DNA of 64,000 bases, taken from positions 160,876 to 224,875 of the forward strand of contig NZ_LMUY01000015.1 in assembly GCF_009765685.1 (NCBI RefSeq). The letters are read 5' to 3'. Origin of the DNA: Acidisphaera sp. L21. GTDB lineage: Bacteria > Pseudomonadota > Alphaproteobacteria > Acetobacterales > Acetobacteraceae. The notes under the pieces are model-generated. The model was not told the origin of the DNA. It did not search any database and was given only the letters and a program-made list of their open reading frames with translations. Both the position numbers and the translations under genes were made by a program. Positions 9,501 through 16,900 of the stretch are shown one piece after another. Positions within the stretch are counted from its first letter, which is position 1; every line of letters starts with the position of its first letter.

Positions 9501-12500
9501 CGTCCCTCGCCGCATCATCGACGGGGTAGATGACGCGCCGCAGATCCAGCCCCAATAACGGCTGCAATATCGCGGCACACCGATCCACCGCCGCGCGGAA
9601 CACCGCCTCGTCCCGGTACAGCGCGAGCCCCATATCCGCGTATTGTGAGCCCTGGCCCGGGAACAGGAATGCCACCGCTCCCGCCGATCCCTGCCCAGTG
9701 ACCGTGCGCCCATCCTCCAGCGCCGCGATCGCGTCCGCCGCATCGCTCGCAAACAGGGCCGCCCGATGCCCGAACCGCCGCCGCCCGCTCTGCAGCGTGT
9801 AGGCGACATCCGCCAATTCCTGCGCCGGGTGGCTTGCCAAATGCTCTGCCAACCGAGCGCGTGCCTCCGCCAACCCGGCCTGGCTCCGTGCCGACAGCAC
9901 CAACACCTGATGCGCCCTGCTGCCCGCCGTGGCCACCACGTCCGGCGCCTGGGCCAGCACCGCATGGGCATTGGTCCCGCCGACCCCGAACGCGCTCACT
10001 GCCGCCCGCCGCGGCAAAGCGCCGGACCATTCCTGCGTCTCCGCCGTAATCCGGAATGGCGTGCCATCCAGCGTCATCGCCGGGTTCGGCGAGCGATAAT
10101 GCAGCGTGCCCGGCACAACGCCGTATTCCACCGCCATCACCGCCTTCATCAGCCCGGTAACCCCAGCGGCGGCATCCAAATGCCCCACATTGCCCTTTAC
10201 CGAGCCGAGGACGCACGTGCCGTCCGACCCGAACACCTGGCTCAACCCGGCAAATTCGATCGGGTCGCCCAGCGGCGTCGCGGTGCCATGGGCCTCCACA
10301 TACCCAATGCTCGCAGTCGCAAACCCGGCCTGCGCATGAGCATCCGCGATGCACGCGATCTGCCCGCCCACGCTTGGCGCGGTAAATCCGACCTTGCTGG
10401 CGCCGTCGTTATTGGTGGCAATGCCCGCGATCACCGCATGAATATGGTCGCCGTCCGTCACCGCCTGCGACAGCCGCTTCAGCAGCACCACGCCTGCGCC
10501 ACTGCCGAACACCGTGCCGCTCGCCGCTGCATCGAACGGCCGCACATGCCCGTCCGCCGACGCCAACCCGCCCGGCTCGTGCAAATACCCCCGATGCTGC
10601 GGCAACGTGATCGAGGCACCTCCCGCCAGCACCATGTCCGCATCGCCCGCCCGCAACGCCGCACATCCCTGTGCGATCGCCACCAGCGACGTGGAACACG
10701 CCGTTGCCACCGTGATCGCCGGCCCGCGCAGATCCAGCTTGTAGGCAATCCGCGTGGCCATGAAGTCGGCGCCCGCGCCCAGCAGTGTCCCATAACTTCC
10801 GGTCTGGTATTCGCTGGTGTAACGCAGCACTGCGTTACGGTCGGCCAGCACGTTGCGCAGCAGGTAGCTGTTCGGGCTGCTGCCTGCGAACACGCCGATG
10901 CGTCCCGCATAGTTCGCCGGGTCGTATCCCGCGGATTCCAGCGCTTCCCAGGCGATTTCCATAAACAGCCGCTGCTGCGGATCGGTCAGCTCGGCATCGC
11001 GCTTGGACATCCCAAAAAAGCCCGGCTCGAACTGATCGATCCCATCCAGGATCGGCCGCGCCGCGACGAAGTCGGCCGATTCCCGGGTCGCGGGGTCATA
11101 GGCATCCTGCAACTCGTCCAGCGCGAACCGCCTGATCGACTCCACCCCGTCGCACAGATTTCGCCAGAACGCCGCCAGGTTCTCCGCACCCGGCAGCCGT
11201 GCCGCCATGCCGACGATGGCGATCGGTTCGCTGGAATGCGCCGCGCGCGCACCGCCGGCAGCCGGCCCGCCACCCTCCAGATGCGCCGTCAGGCTGCTGA
11301 TGCTGGGATGTGCGAACAAATCGGTCAGTGTCACGTCCAGCCCGGCATCCACCATGTTTGCATGGGCGCGCACTAGGTCGATCGAACTCGCGCCGCCATC
11401 GAACAGATTGGCGTCCACCGGCAAATCGTCCCGCCCCAGCACCTTGCGCCAAATCGCCGCCAGCCGACCCTGAAGGCCTTCGGTCGCGGTGCCGGGCGCT
11501 GCGGCGGGCAGCGCCTTGCGGTCCAGCTTGCCGTTCTTGGTCAACGGCATCGCGTCCAGCACGGTGATGGTGGCCGGCACCATATGCTCCGGCAGGCGGG
11601 TCAGCAGCGCGCGGCGCAGGGCCACGCCGTCCACGGTGCCCGTCACATAGGCGGCGGCGCGCCCGTCCTGCATCAGGATCGCGGCGTCCTGCACCGCCGG
11701 GTCGCGACGCAACTCGCCTTCCATCTCATCCAGCGCCACCCGCTTGCCACGGATTTTTACCTGACGATCGGTGCGGCCGCCGAATTCGACAACGCCATCC
11801 GCCCGCAGCCGAGCCCGATCCCCGGTGTGATACAGCACCCGCCCATCCGGCCCGGGCCGAAACGCGCGCGCTGTCAGGTCTGGCCGGTTCAGATAGCCCA
11901 GCGCGACGCCATCGCCGCCAGCGCATAATTCGCCATACTCGCCCGGCGCCACCGGCTGGCCGTCCTCGCCCAGGATCTGCACATCGGTGCCGCGGATCGG
12001 CCGCCCGATCGGCACGGGCACATCCGCGCCATGGTCGCGCGGGATACGGTAGCAGCAGGTGAAGGTCGTATTTTCGGTCGGGCCGTAGCCGTTGATGAGT
12101 GTCGTATCCGGCAACGCCGCCAGCGCCCGCGCCACATGCGAGGGGGACAGCACGTCACCCCCCGCCAGCAATTGCCGCAACGGCGCCAGGGCCGACACGC
12201 GCTGTTCTACCATCGCATGGAACAGCCCGCTGGTCAGCCAAGCCATCGTCACCCCATGCCGCGCGATCGCCTCGCCAATCGCGTCTAGTGAGGGAACCGC
12301 ATCCGGCAGGATCGCCAGCGTGCCGCCATTCAGCAGGGCGCCGTAAATCTCCAGGGTACTGGCATCGAACCCCAGCGGCGCCGCCTGCAAAATCACATCA
12401 TCCGCACCGAGACGGATGTAATCCGGCGCCATCACCAGCCGCAGAATCCCGCGACCCGGCACCACCACGCCCTTCGGCGTCCCAGTAGAACCGGAGGTAT

Positions 12501-12915
12501 ACATGACATAGGCCGGCGCATTGGCGTCCAGCTCGGGCGCCTCGAACCCGGGCGCATCCGCAAGCGGCAGGTCCAACCGCAGCACCGGCCGATCCACCAC
12601 CGCATCGTGATCAGCCAGGATCAGCGCCGGGTCGGCATCAGCCAGCAGCGCCGCCAGCGGGGCAGGGGGCAACCCAGGATCGACCGGCACATAGGCAGCG
12701 CCTACCTGCAGCACCGCTAGCATGGCAGCCACCGCTTCGGCCGAGCGCCCGGTCATCAGCGCTGCACGGCCGCCAGGGCGTAATCCAGCCTGCCAGGCGG
12801 CACGCGCAATCGCGTCCACCCGTTCGGCTAATCCCGCGTAGGTGTACTCGCCCGCACCTGTAATCGCCACGGCGCTCGACCGCGCGACCACAATAGACTG
12901 GAACTGTCGTAACAC
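3550..12915 (-). CDS. Hybrid NRPS/PKS with embedded aminotransferase (A-PCP-KS-AT-ACP-AMT-C-A-PCP)
   Basis: A 3121-residue megasynthase. A1 (about 10-475): YTSGSTGTPKG 139-149, YGPTE 277-281, NGKLDRK 461-467. PCP1: GASSI with Ser511. KS (about 562-990): Cys740 in TACSTS, His875 in EAHGTAT, His912 in NVGH. AT (about 1083-1370): Ser1175 in GHSVGE and HAFH 1271-1274, a malonyl-CoA signature. ACP: Ser1489 in LGFDSL. Class III PLP aminotransferase (about 1640-2085): Asp1892 and Lys1920. C (about 2100-2520): HHIICDG 2221-2227. A2 (about 2525-3010): YTSGSTGLPKG 2673-2683. PCP2: Ser3055. By hand alignment the A2 pocket reads DILQLGMIW, near the known glycine code DILQLGLIWK; A1 reads DALWLAGTF, nearest to valine-type codes. 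The ACP-AMT-C-A-PCP order recalls McyE of microcystin synthesis. The GTG start has AGGG 8 bases upstream. Confidence 0.95.
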   Translation of the reverse strand: MLRQFQSIVVARSSAVAITGAGEYTYAGLAERVDAIARAAWQAGLRPGGRAALMTGRSAEAVAAMLAVLQVGAAYVPVDPGLPPAPLAALLADADPALILADHDAVVDRPVLRLDLPLADAPGFEAPELDANAPAYVMYTSGSTGTPKGVVVPGRGILRLVMAPDYIRLGADDVILQAAPLGFDASTLEIYGALLNGGTLAILPDAVPSLDAIGEAIARHGVTMAWLTSGLFHAMVEQRVSALAPLRQLLAGGDVLSPSHVARALAALPDTTLINGYGPTENTTFTCCYRIPRDHGADVPVPIGRPIRGTDVQILGEDGQPVAPGEYGELCAGGDGVALGYLNRPDLTARAFRPGPDGRVLYHTGDRARLRADGVVEFGGRTDRQVKIRGKRVALDEMEGELRRDPAVQDAAILMQDGRAAAYVTGTVDGVALRRALLTRLPEHMVPATITVLDAMPLTKNGKLDRKALPAAAPGTATEGLQGRLAAIWRKVLGRDDLPVDANLFDGGASSIDLVRAHANMVDAGLDVTLTDLFAHPSISSLTAHLEGGGPAAGGARAAHSSEPIAIVGMAARLPGAENLAAFWRNLCDGVESIRRFALDELQDAYDPATRESADFVAARPILDGIDQFEPGFFGMSKRDAELTDPQQRLFMEIAWEALESAGYDPANYAGRIGVFAGSSPNSYLLRNVLADRNAVLRYTSEYQTGSYGTLLGAGADFMATRIAYKLDLRGPAITVATACSTSLVAIAQGCAALRAGDADMVLAGGASITLPQHRGYLHEPGGLASADGHVRPFDAAASGTVFGSGAGVVLLKRLSQAVTDGDHIHAVIAGIATNNDGASKVGFTAPSVGGQIACIADAHAQAGFATASIGYVEAHGTATPLGDPIEFAGLSQVFGSDGTCVLGSVKGNVGHLDAAAGVTGLMKAVMAVEYGVVPGTLHYRSPNPAMTLDGTPFRITAETQEWSGALPRRAAVSAFGVGGTNAHAVLAQAPDVVATAGSRAHQVLVLSARSQAGLAEARARLAEHLASHPAQELADVAYTLQSGRRRFGHRAALFASDAADAIAALEDGRTVTGQGSAGAVAFLFPGQGSQYADMGLALYRDEAVFRAAVDRCAAILQPLLGLDLRRVIYPVDDAARDALIGTAIAQPALFTIGYATARLWMSWGITPGTMLGHSVGEFVAACLAGVFTLEDALGLIAARGRLMAGMPGGAMLAVRLPEAELVPLLGEAMDLAAVNAPSLSVAAGSFEATEALEAVLTARGVMFRRLHTSHAFHSRMMDAAVDGLQQAASRVMLSAPAIPFVSGVTGLPITAAQAMSPDYWAGHCRAPVRFAAGLDALLAAKPAALLECGPGRTLSTLALQGAARGAAVAVVPSLPDAGRARDDHSTMAEAITRLVVAGIEPDWTVLHSPGRRRVPLPTTPWDRIRCWIDEPELTQPRSLETTPPMDQSFPVASDETLPELIALFEDLSGDALAGADPAASFLQLGFDSLFLGTVAQQVRAKFSVAITFRQLMGDLGSFGALAKYVGAGRPARVAAPAVAAAPVQMSPVQMSPVQMSPVSAPVALVAGPAPEGAASLMQQQVAAMSALFSQQLSALGSAPAAVPAAVMAPAPAKAAPIAAPAAENTARFDAFKVVATGASGFTPAQLRHVKDLVAATVARTPGSKRMTAEARKRLADPRAAAGFRPEWKEMTYPIVAVRSAGPFIWDADGNEYVDLVNGFGQTAYGHAPAFVTEAVKRQLDKGFEIGPQAEYAGRVADRFCAMTGNERMTFCNTGSEAVMAAMRIARTVSGRSKIATFAGSYHGQFDEVLVKAAPKGTRPVAPGIPQESVGNNVVLEYASAASLAWIRDHADELAAVMFEPVQSRHPGIQPREFALELRDITEKAGICLIFDEVVTGFRTHPGGMQAIYGIRADLATYGKVVGGGMPVGILAGRAAYMDALDGGDWQFGDDSTPEAAVTFFAGTFVRHPLALAALDSVLNHIETSGPGLQSEIGGRVSAFAARLNDALAARHLPRCIEHYASWFYFKFPDPLATLFYPNMRLRDVHIQEGFPCFLTTTHGPAEFERIYSAFVDSLDALQAVGILLPAGAPIPKLAAPTEAKLTEAQMEVWLASQLGHAASCSFNEGISLHMRGALDFGALHASINRVFARHDALRARFTPTGDRMIVGPASSIDLPVTDRVLDSVLEEEARTPFDLVAGPPARLRLVRIAAEHHVLVMTAHHIICDGWSINTLLSELAEPGALPPALSFVEYASRQTGMRSAADLAWWKAQYATIPAALDLPSDRPRPALRSFRGGTRRLVIDAPAMARVKAAGASSGCTLFATMLGAVGVTFGRLADRTDVVIAVPAAAQSQLEDEVLVGHCANLLPMRATWTDETPFAAHLAKMRHTVLDAYEHQDCTLGTIVRALALPRDISRLPLTDVQFNLERLADGMAMPGLTIACEANPKAFVNFDLFVNAVESKAGLAIDCDYNADLFDAATVDRWLAHLRTVLEAVAADPALAIGAIPLLSAADRDGLMHGMNDTKAPLPSAPVHRLIEQQAGRTPDAVAARFGDTLVSYAALDARANQMARLLLSYATPGDRVAVMLDRTPDMLAVLLGAWKAGLTYVPLDPSHPPARLGHIINDAAPAVLVTDGSGPVLNAPLLDLRDAQEALDAQPASAPVAENDVAYVIYTSGSTGLPKGVAIGHMALGNLLLSMGREPGIAADDVWLAVTTISFDIAGLELWGPLVAGAQVVVASRADAADGHRLRELLGSTGATIMQATPATWRLLLETGWIPGPLRMLCGGEALPRTLADRLLADGGELWNMYGPTETTIWSAVERVGAGLITVGHPIANTVLHVLDAQDRLVPVGVPGHLHIGGAGLAEGYRNKADMTAERFIADPLTPGETLYRTGDSARKLPDGRVQVLGRIDSQIKLRGYRLEAGEVEHALTTQCGLAEAAVALRDGPGGDPRLVAWVMLRPGEDLNEASIRATLRSQLPEYMVPAVFMQVDTLPLTPNGKVDRGALPNPAATAAPTMVEPPRSALERTLAGIWSEVLHRPVGRNDDLLAMGADSIQLFQITARANAAGVTLLARDLLQHRTVAAVAAAHGDSAGHAMVGEESSVPSLKAFRRDRKVAAGD
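8239..8290. repeat. 15-bp tandem repeat in the ACP-aminotransferase linker
   Basis: Three copies of a 15-bp unit (8239-8253, 8254-8268, 8269-8283) plus a 7-base partial copy, in frame within the megasynthase. They encode QMSPV repeated three times (about residues 1545-1559) in an Ala/Pro-rich interdomain linker. The near-identical copies point to recent slippage expansion of a flexible linker. Confidence 0.9.
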
Positions 12916-13017
12916 TCTTGGGACCCTATTATGCCGTGTGCCCTAAGTGTTAAAATACGCGATCAGTCCCTAATTTTTGGTAACGAGCGGGATTACATAG
13001 GGTGGTGCGGCCGACCG
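12916..13017 (-). promoter_or_regulatory. AT-rich leader and probable promoter region of the synthetase operon
   Basis: The 102-base gap between the synthetase start and the 2-hydroxyacid dehydrogenase gene is clearly AT-richer than its surroundings (TAAAATA, TAATTTTT). CCCTAA occurs twice on the plus strand (12941-12946 and 12968-12973, 27 bp apart). I cannot fix a -35/-10 pair with confidence. The region must hold the operon promoter unless the operon is read through from the dehydrogenase gene. Confidence 0.4.
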
Positions 13018-13950
13018 CTACACGACCGGCGTCGGCAGCGGTCTGCCGGCAAAAAACGACGATAGATTGTCGAGCATTAACATTCCCATAGCGCGCCGTG
13101 TTTCGGTCGTTGCGCTGGCGATATGCGGCGTCAACAGCACGTTCTCCATCCCCAGCAACGCTGCGGGCACATTTGGTTCGTCAACGAAAACATCCAGCGC
13201 CGCCGCCCCCAAGGCGCCGGACTGCAGTGCCGCCACCAGCGCCACCTCGTCCACGATCGACCCGCGCGCGATATTGACCAGGGCGCCCTCCGGCCCCAGC
13301 GCATCCAGCACCGGCCCGTTGACGATCGCCCGCGTGGCGGTGGAGGCAGCGGCGCACACCACCAGCACATCCGACCCGGCGGCCAACTGCACCAGATCCG
13401 GCACGAAATGGTACGGCACGTCCTTCGCCGCGACATCGGTGTAGCTGATTGTGCCGTCGAACCCACTCAGCCGCCGGGCTACCGCCTGGCCGATCCGCCC
13501 CATGCCCAAAATGCCGAACCGCTTCCCGCTGACCTTGCGTGCCAGGCCCCAATCCTTCGTTGGCCAATGCCCGGCGGTCACGAAGCGATGCGCGTGGTGC
13601 AGCCGGCGCATGATCCCGATGGTCAATCCCACGGCCAGGTCCGCCACGTCGTCCGTCAGCACGTCCGGCGTATTGGTCACGCGAACGCCCTGCGCCCTTG
13701 CCGCCTCCAGATCCACCTTGTCGAACCCGACGCCGTTGATCGCGACGATCTTCAGGTTTGGCAACGCGACCATCAGCGCGGTCGGAATACCGTTGCCGCC
13801 GCCAGTGGCGACCGCATCCACCTCCGCCCCATGCGCCGTCACCCAGGCGGCGGCGTCGGGCAGCTTGGCGTAATGGTGCACGGTGAATTGGCTATCCAGC
13901 ACCGACTGGATCTCCGGCCGTAGCGACGTCAATTGCAACAATGTGGGCAT
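13018..13950 (-). CDS. D-2-hydroxyacid dehydrogenase (NAD(P)-dependent)
   Basis: A 310-residue member of the D-isomer-specific 2-hydroxyacid dehydrogenases, which interconvert 2-oxo acids and D-2-hydroxy acids in the cytosol. The Rossmann motif GILGMGRIG lies at 146-154. The catalytic trio is present: Arg229 (NIARGS), Glu258 (DEP) and His276 (LTPHIAS). INGVGFDKVD near residue 71 fits the hydroxypyruvate/glyoxylate reductase branch. The start ATG at 13950 has GGGAGAG upstream. It is on the same strand as, and 102 bp upstream of, the synthetase; a precursor role there is possible but unsupported. It is paralogous to the gene at 37156. Confidence 0.88.
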   Translation of the reverse strand: MPTLLQLTSLRPEIQSVLDSQFTVHHYAKLPDAAAWVTAHGAEVDAVATGGGNGIPTALMVALPNLKIVAINGVGFDKVDLEAARAQGVRVTNTPDVLTDDVADLAVGLTIGIMRRLHHAHRFVTAGHWPTKDWGLARKVSGKRFGILGMGRIGQAVARRLSGFDGTISYTDVAAKDVPYHFVPDLVQLAAGSDVLVVCAAASTATRAIVNGPVLDALGPEGALVNIARGSIVDEVALVAALQSGALGAAALDVFVDEPNVPAALLGMENVLLTPHIASATTETRRAMGMLMLDNLSSFFAGRPLPTPVV

Positions 13951-14033
13951 GGTTGTTCTCTCCCTCGGACACGTGTCCCAGCACGCTTAGATGTGAGGTT
14001 ACAGACAAAGCGTCCGCAGGCCATCATGCCAGC

Positions 14034-14825
14034 ATGGATCATTCGGTGGCGCGCGGTGCATTTGTAGGGGCGGCGTTGCTGTTGCCGCTGTCCCACCATG
14101 CCGCTTCGGCGCAACCCGCGCCGTTCACCCTCACCTATGCGACCTACGTCCACGGCCTCAACGCCATGAATATGGAGGCGGTCGTCGCGCTGACGGCGCA
14201 GCACTACCAGTTGCAGCTGTCCTACAGGCTCACCGGCCTGGTCGGAACCTTGTTCAGCGGGCAGGCAACCAGCACGGTGGACGGCCAGTTCCGCGGCAAC
14301 ACCCCGGTGCCCAGCCGCATGGTCAGCACCGGCGTGTTTCGCGGAAAGCACCGCGTTACTGCGATCGAGTGGAAGGACGGCAACCCCGTCATCACCCAGC
14401 TCATCCCCCCGGTGGAGGAGGAGCGGGAGCCTGTGCCAGTCGCGGACCAGGCGCACACCATCGATGCGCTCAGCGCGATGGCGTGGCTGTTCCACCAGGT
14501 TGCCGCCACCGGCCGCTGTGACGGCGCGTTCACCACCTTCGACGGCCGGCGGTTGTCGGATTTGCGGGCGCAGACGGTCGGCGAAGAAGTGCTGGCCCCG
14601 ACGACCAGGTCGTCATTCCAGGGCCCCGCCCTGCGCTGCGATTTCGAGGGGCACCAAACCGCCGGCTTCCTGCGCGACACCGACCAGGACAGCCTGCGCA
14701 AGCCGCAACACGGCTCCGCCTGGTTCGCGCGCGTGGTACCCGGCGCGGCTCCGGTGCCCGTTCGCATCACTTTCGGGCTACGCGCGTTCGGCGAGGCGAC
14801 GATCTACGTCACCGGGCCGTCCTAA
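14034..14825 (+). CDS. DUF3108-like exported protein
   Basis: A 263-residue protein with a typical signal peptide (MDHSVARGAFVGAALLLP, cleavage near AASA-QPAP). The start ATG at 14034 is chosen because it places the signal peptide at the N-terminus; a longer frame runs upstream but overlaps the divergent gene. The mature part has the beta-rich pattern of DUF3108 proteins (YRLTGLVGTLFSGQATS), a periplasmic family of unknown function in proteobacteria. It is flanked by oppositely oriented genes, so it is probably monocistronic. No catalytic motif is apparent. The family call rests on overall pattern and is moderately sure. Confidence 0.65.
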   Translation: MDHSVARGAFVGAALLLPLSHHAASAQPAPFTLTYATYVHGLNAMNMEAVVALTAQHYQLQLSYRLTGLVGTLFSGQATSTVDGQFRGNTPVPSRMVSTGVFRGKHRVTAIEWKDGNPVITQLIPPVEEEREPVPVADQAHTIDALSAMAWLFHQVAATGRCDGAFTTFDGRRLSDLRAQTVGEEVLAPTTRSSFQGPALRCDFEGHQTAGFLRDTDQDSLRKPQHGSAWFARVVPGAAPVPVRITFGLRAFGEATIYVTGPS

Positions 14826-14855
14826 CCAACCCCCGGGGCAGGCGCGGCCGGATGG

Positions 14856-16181
14856 TTACGCCGCTTCGGCGCGGATCGCGTTGGTCAGCGTGTCGACGAT
14901 GCGGTCGACATGCGATTCCTCGATGATCAGCGGCGGTGACAGCGCGATGATGTCGCCGGTCGTGCGGATCAGCAGCCCGGCGTCGAAGCAACGGCCAAAA
15001 ATATCCATCGCCCGCTTCGTCGGCTTGCCCTCGATCCCCTGCAGTTCGATCCCCGCGATCAACCCGGCATTGCGGATGTCGATCACGTTCGGCAGCCCGC
15101 GCAGCGAGTGCATCGCCTTCTGCCAATATGGCTCGATCGCCACCACCCGGCCCGGCAGATCGTCCGACCGCTGCAAATCCATCGACGCGATCGCCGCCGC
15201 CGAGGCCAGCGGGTGCCCCGAATACGTGTAACCGTGGAACAACTCGATCCCATCGGGCGCGCCATTTACCACGGCGTCGTACACGCCGTTCATCACCGCC
15301 ACCGCGCCCATCGGCACCGCGGCGTTGGTCAATCCCTTCGCCATGGTCATGATGTCCGGCACCACGCCAAACTTCTCGGCCGCGAAATTGGCGCCCATGC
15401 GGCCGAAGCCGGTGATGACTTCGTCGTAAATCAGCAGGATGCCGTATTTCGTGCAGATATCGCGCAGGCGCTGCAGATACCCCACCGGCGGCGGCAGCAC
15501 CCCGGTCGACCCGGCCACCGGCTCCACCATCACGGCCGCGATCGTCTCCGCCCCGTGCAGGGCCACCAACGCCTCCAGCGCGTCCGCCTTCTCCACGCCA
15601 TGGCTCGGCAGCCCGTGGCTGTATGCGTTGCGCGCCGGGTCGTGCGTGTGGGGCAGGTGGTCCACATAGGGCAGCAATGCGCCGAACTGCTTGCGATTGC
15701 CGCCGATCCCGCCCACGGACATGCCGCCGAAGCCCACGCCGTGATACCCACGCTCCCGCCCGATCATCCGCGTCCGCCCAGCCTCGCCGCGGGCCCGATG
15801 ATACGCCAGCGCGATCTTCAGGGCCGTGTCCGCGCTCTCGGAACCGGAGTTGGTGAAGAAGATCTTGTCCATCCCGTCCGGCGTAATCTCCGCCAGCCGT
15901 GCCGCCGCTTGGAAGGCGATCGGGTGCCCCATGTTGAAGGTCGGCGCGAAATCCATCACCGCCGCCTGCTTCTGGATCGCCTCCACGATCTCGCGACGCC
16001 CGTGCCCGGCGTTGCAGCACCACAAACCTGCGGTGCCATCAAGCACTTCGCGGTTGTCGTTTGTGAAGTAGAACATCCCCTCCGCCCGGGCCAGCAGGCG
16101 CGGGTTCGGCTTGAAACCGCGGTTGGAGCTGAACGGCATCCAAAACGCGTCAAGGTTGTTGGGACGGCTGATCTCGTTCAT
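14856..16181 (-). CDS. Class III omega-aminotransferase (beta-alanine-pyruvate type)
   Basis: PLP-dependent transaminase moving an amino group from an omega-amino acid or amine to pyruvate. The N-terminus MNEISRPNNLDAFWMPF is characteristic of the beta-alanine/omega-amino acid:pyruvate group. Visible motifs are NSGSESADTALK (111-122), Asp253 in YDEVITGFGRMG and the Schiff-base Lys282 in MAKGLTN. The 441 residues match the family. An ATG 42 bases upstream (16223) is in frame, but the shorter start fits family length. It is divergent from the GST operon. The substrate is inferred from family resemblance only. Confidence 0.87.
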   Translation of the reverse strand: MNEISRPNNLDAFWMPFSSNRGFKPNPRLLARAEGMFYFTNDNREVLDGTAGLWCCNAGHGRREIVEAIQKQAAVMDFAPTFNMGHPIAFQAAARLAEITPDGMDKIFFTNSGSESADTALKIALAYHRARGEAGRTRMIGRERGYHGVGFGGMSVGGIGGNRKQFGALLPYVDHLPHTHDPARNAYSHGLPSHGVEKADALEALVALHGAETIAAVMVEPVAGSTGVLPPPVGYLQRLRDICTKYGILLIYDEVITGFGRMGANFAAEKFGVVPDIMTMAKGLTNAAVPMGAVAVMNGVYDAVVNGAPDGIELFHGYTYSGHPLASAAAIASMDLQRSDDLPGRVVAIEPYWQKAMHSLRGLPNVIDIRNAGLIAGIELQGIEGKPTKRAMDIFGRCFDAGLLIRTTGDIIALSPPLIIEESHVDRIVDTLTNAIRAEAA

Positions 16182-16255
16182 AGCGGCGGCAACCCCGTTT
16201 GCGGCAGACCGGCAGCGTGGCATTGTCGCCCCCCAATCTCAACCGCGGAGTTGTC

Positions 16256-16900
16256 ATGGCCGACGGAACGCTCGTCATCGGCACCAAACGCTACTCGTCC
16301 TGGTCGTTGCGCGGCTGGCTGGCCGTGCGCCTGGCCGGGCTGGATGTGGTGGAGCACCTGATCCCCCTGGCCGGCGGCAGCACCGCCGCGATCAAGGGGG
16401 CGACCCCCGCCGGGATGGTCCCATACCTGGAGCATAACGGCGCCCGGGTGTGGGAAAGCCTGTCCATCTGCGAATACTGCGCCGAAATCGAGCCCGCTTT
16501 GTGGCCGGCCGATCGCATCGCCCGCGCCGCCGCCCGCTCCATCGCCGGCGAGATGCATGCCGGCTTCCGCGCCGTCCGCCAGGCGATGCCGATGAATTTG
16601 GGCCGCATCCGAAGCCTGCCGGCAACGGAGGAGGTGCTGGTCGACATCGCCCGCATCGAAACCATCTGGCGCGACGCCCGGCACGGCACGCGCTTCCTCT
16701 ACAGCGACACGTTTGGCGCTGCCGATGCGATGTATGCCCCGGTGGTCGCCCGCTTTCTCTCCTACCTGCCGGACCTGACGGCCGAATCCCGTGGCTACTG
16801 CCAGGCCGTGCGGGAGCACCCCCTGGTGGTGCAATGGTATGACGCCGCAGCCGCCGAACCTGCCGAGTGGATGCTGGCGCGATACGAGGACGTGCCGTGA
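16256..16900 (+). CDS. Glutathione S-transferase family protein
   Basis: A 214-residue cytosolic GST. The N-terminal thioredoxin-like half has RYSSWSLRGWLAVRLAG (a serine-type active-site region near residues 11-16), the Pro-containing turn GMVPYLE and the ESLSICEY glutathione gamma-Glu binding motif, followed by an all-helical C-terminal half. The serine context resembles the YfcF/zeta-like types. The start ATG at 16256 has GGAG 7 bases upstream. It is the first gene of a tightly packed run: its TGA overlaps the GTG of the next gene (GTGA). The substrate is unknown. Confidence 0.8.
   Translation: MADGTLVIGTKRYSSWSLRGWLAVRLAGLDVVEHLIPLAGGSTAAIKGATPAGMVPYLEHNGARVWESLSICEYCAEIEPALWPADRIARAAARSIAGEMHAGFRAVRQAMPMNLGRIRSLPATEEVLVDIARIETIWRDARHGTRFLYSDTFGAADAMYAPVVARFLSYLPDLTAESRGYCQAVREHPLVVQWYDAAAAEPAEWMLARYEDVP

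Noticed and set aside
13018-13950. Inclusion of the 2-hydroxyacid dehydrogenase in the biosynthetic operon.
   Set aside because: A 102-bp AT-rich gap separates it from the synthetase, and a similar enzyme occurs elsewhere in the window, so a biosynthetic link is not supported.
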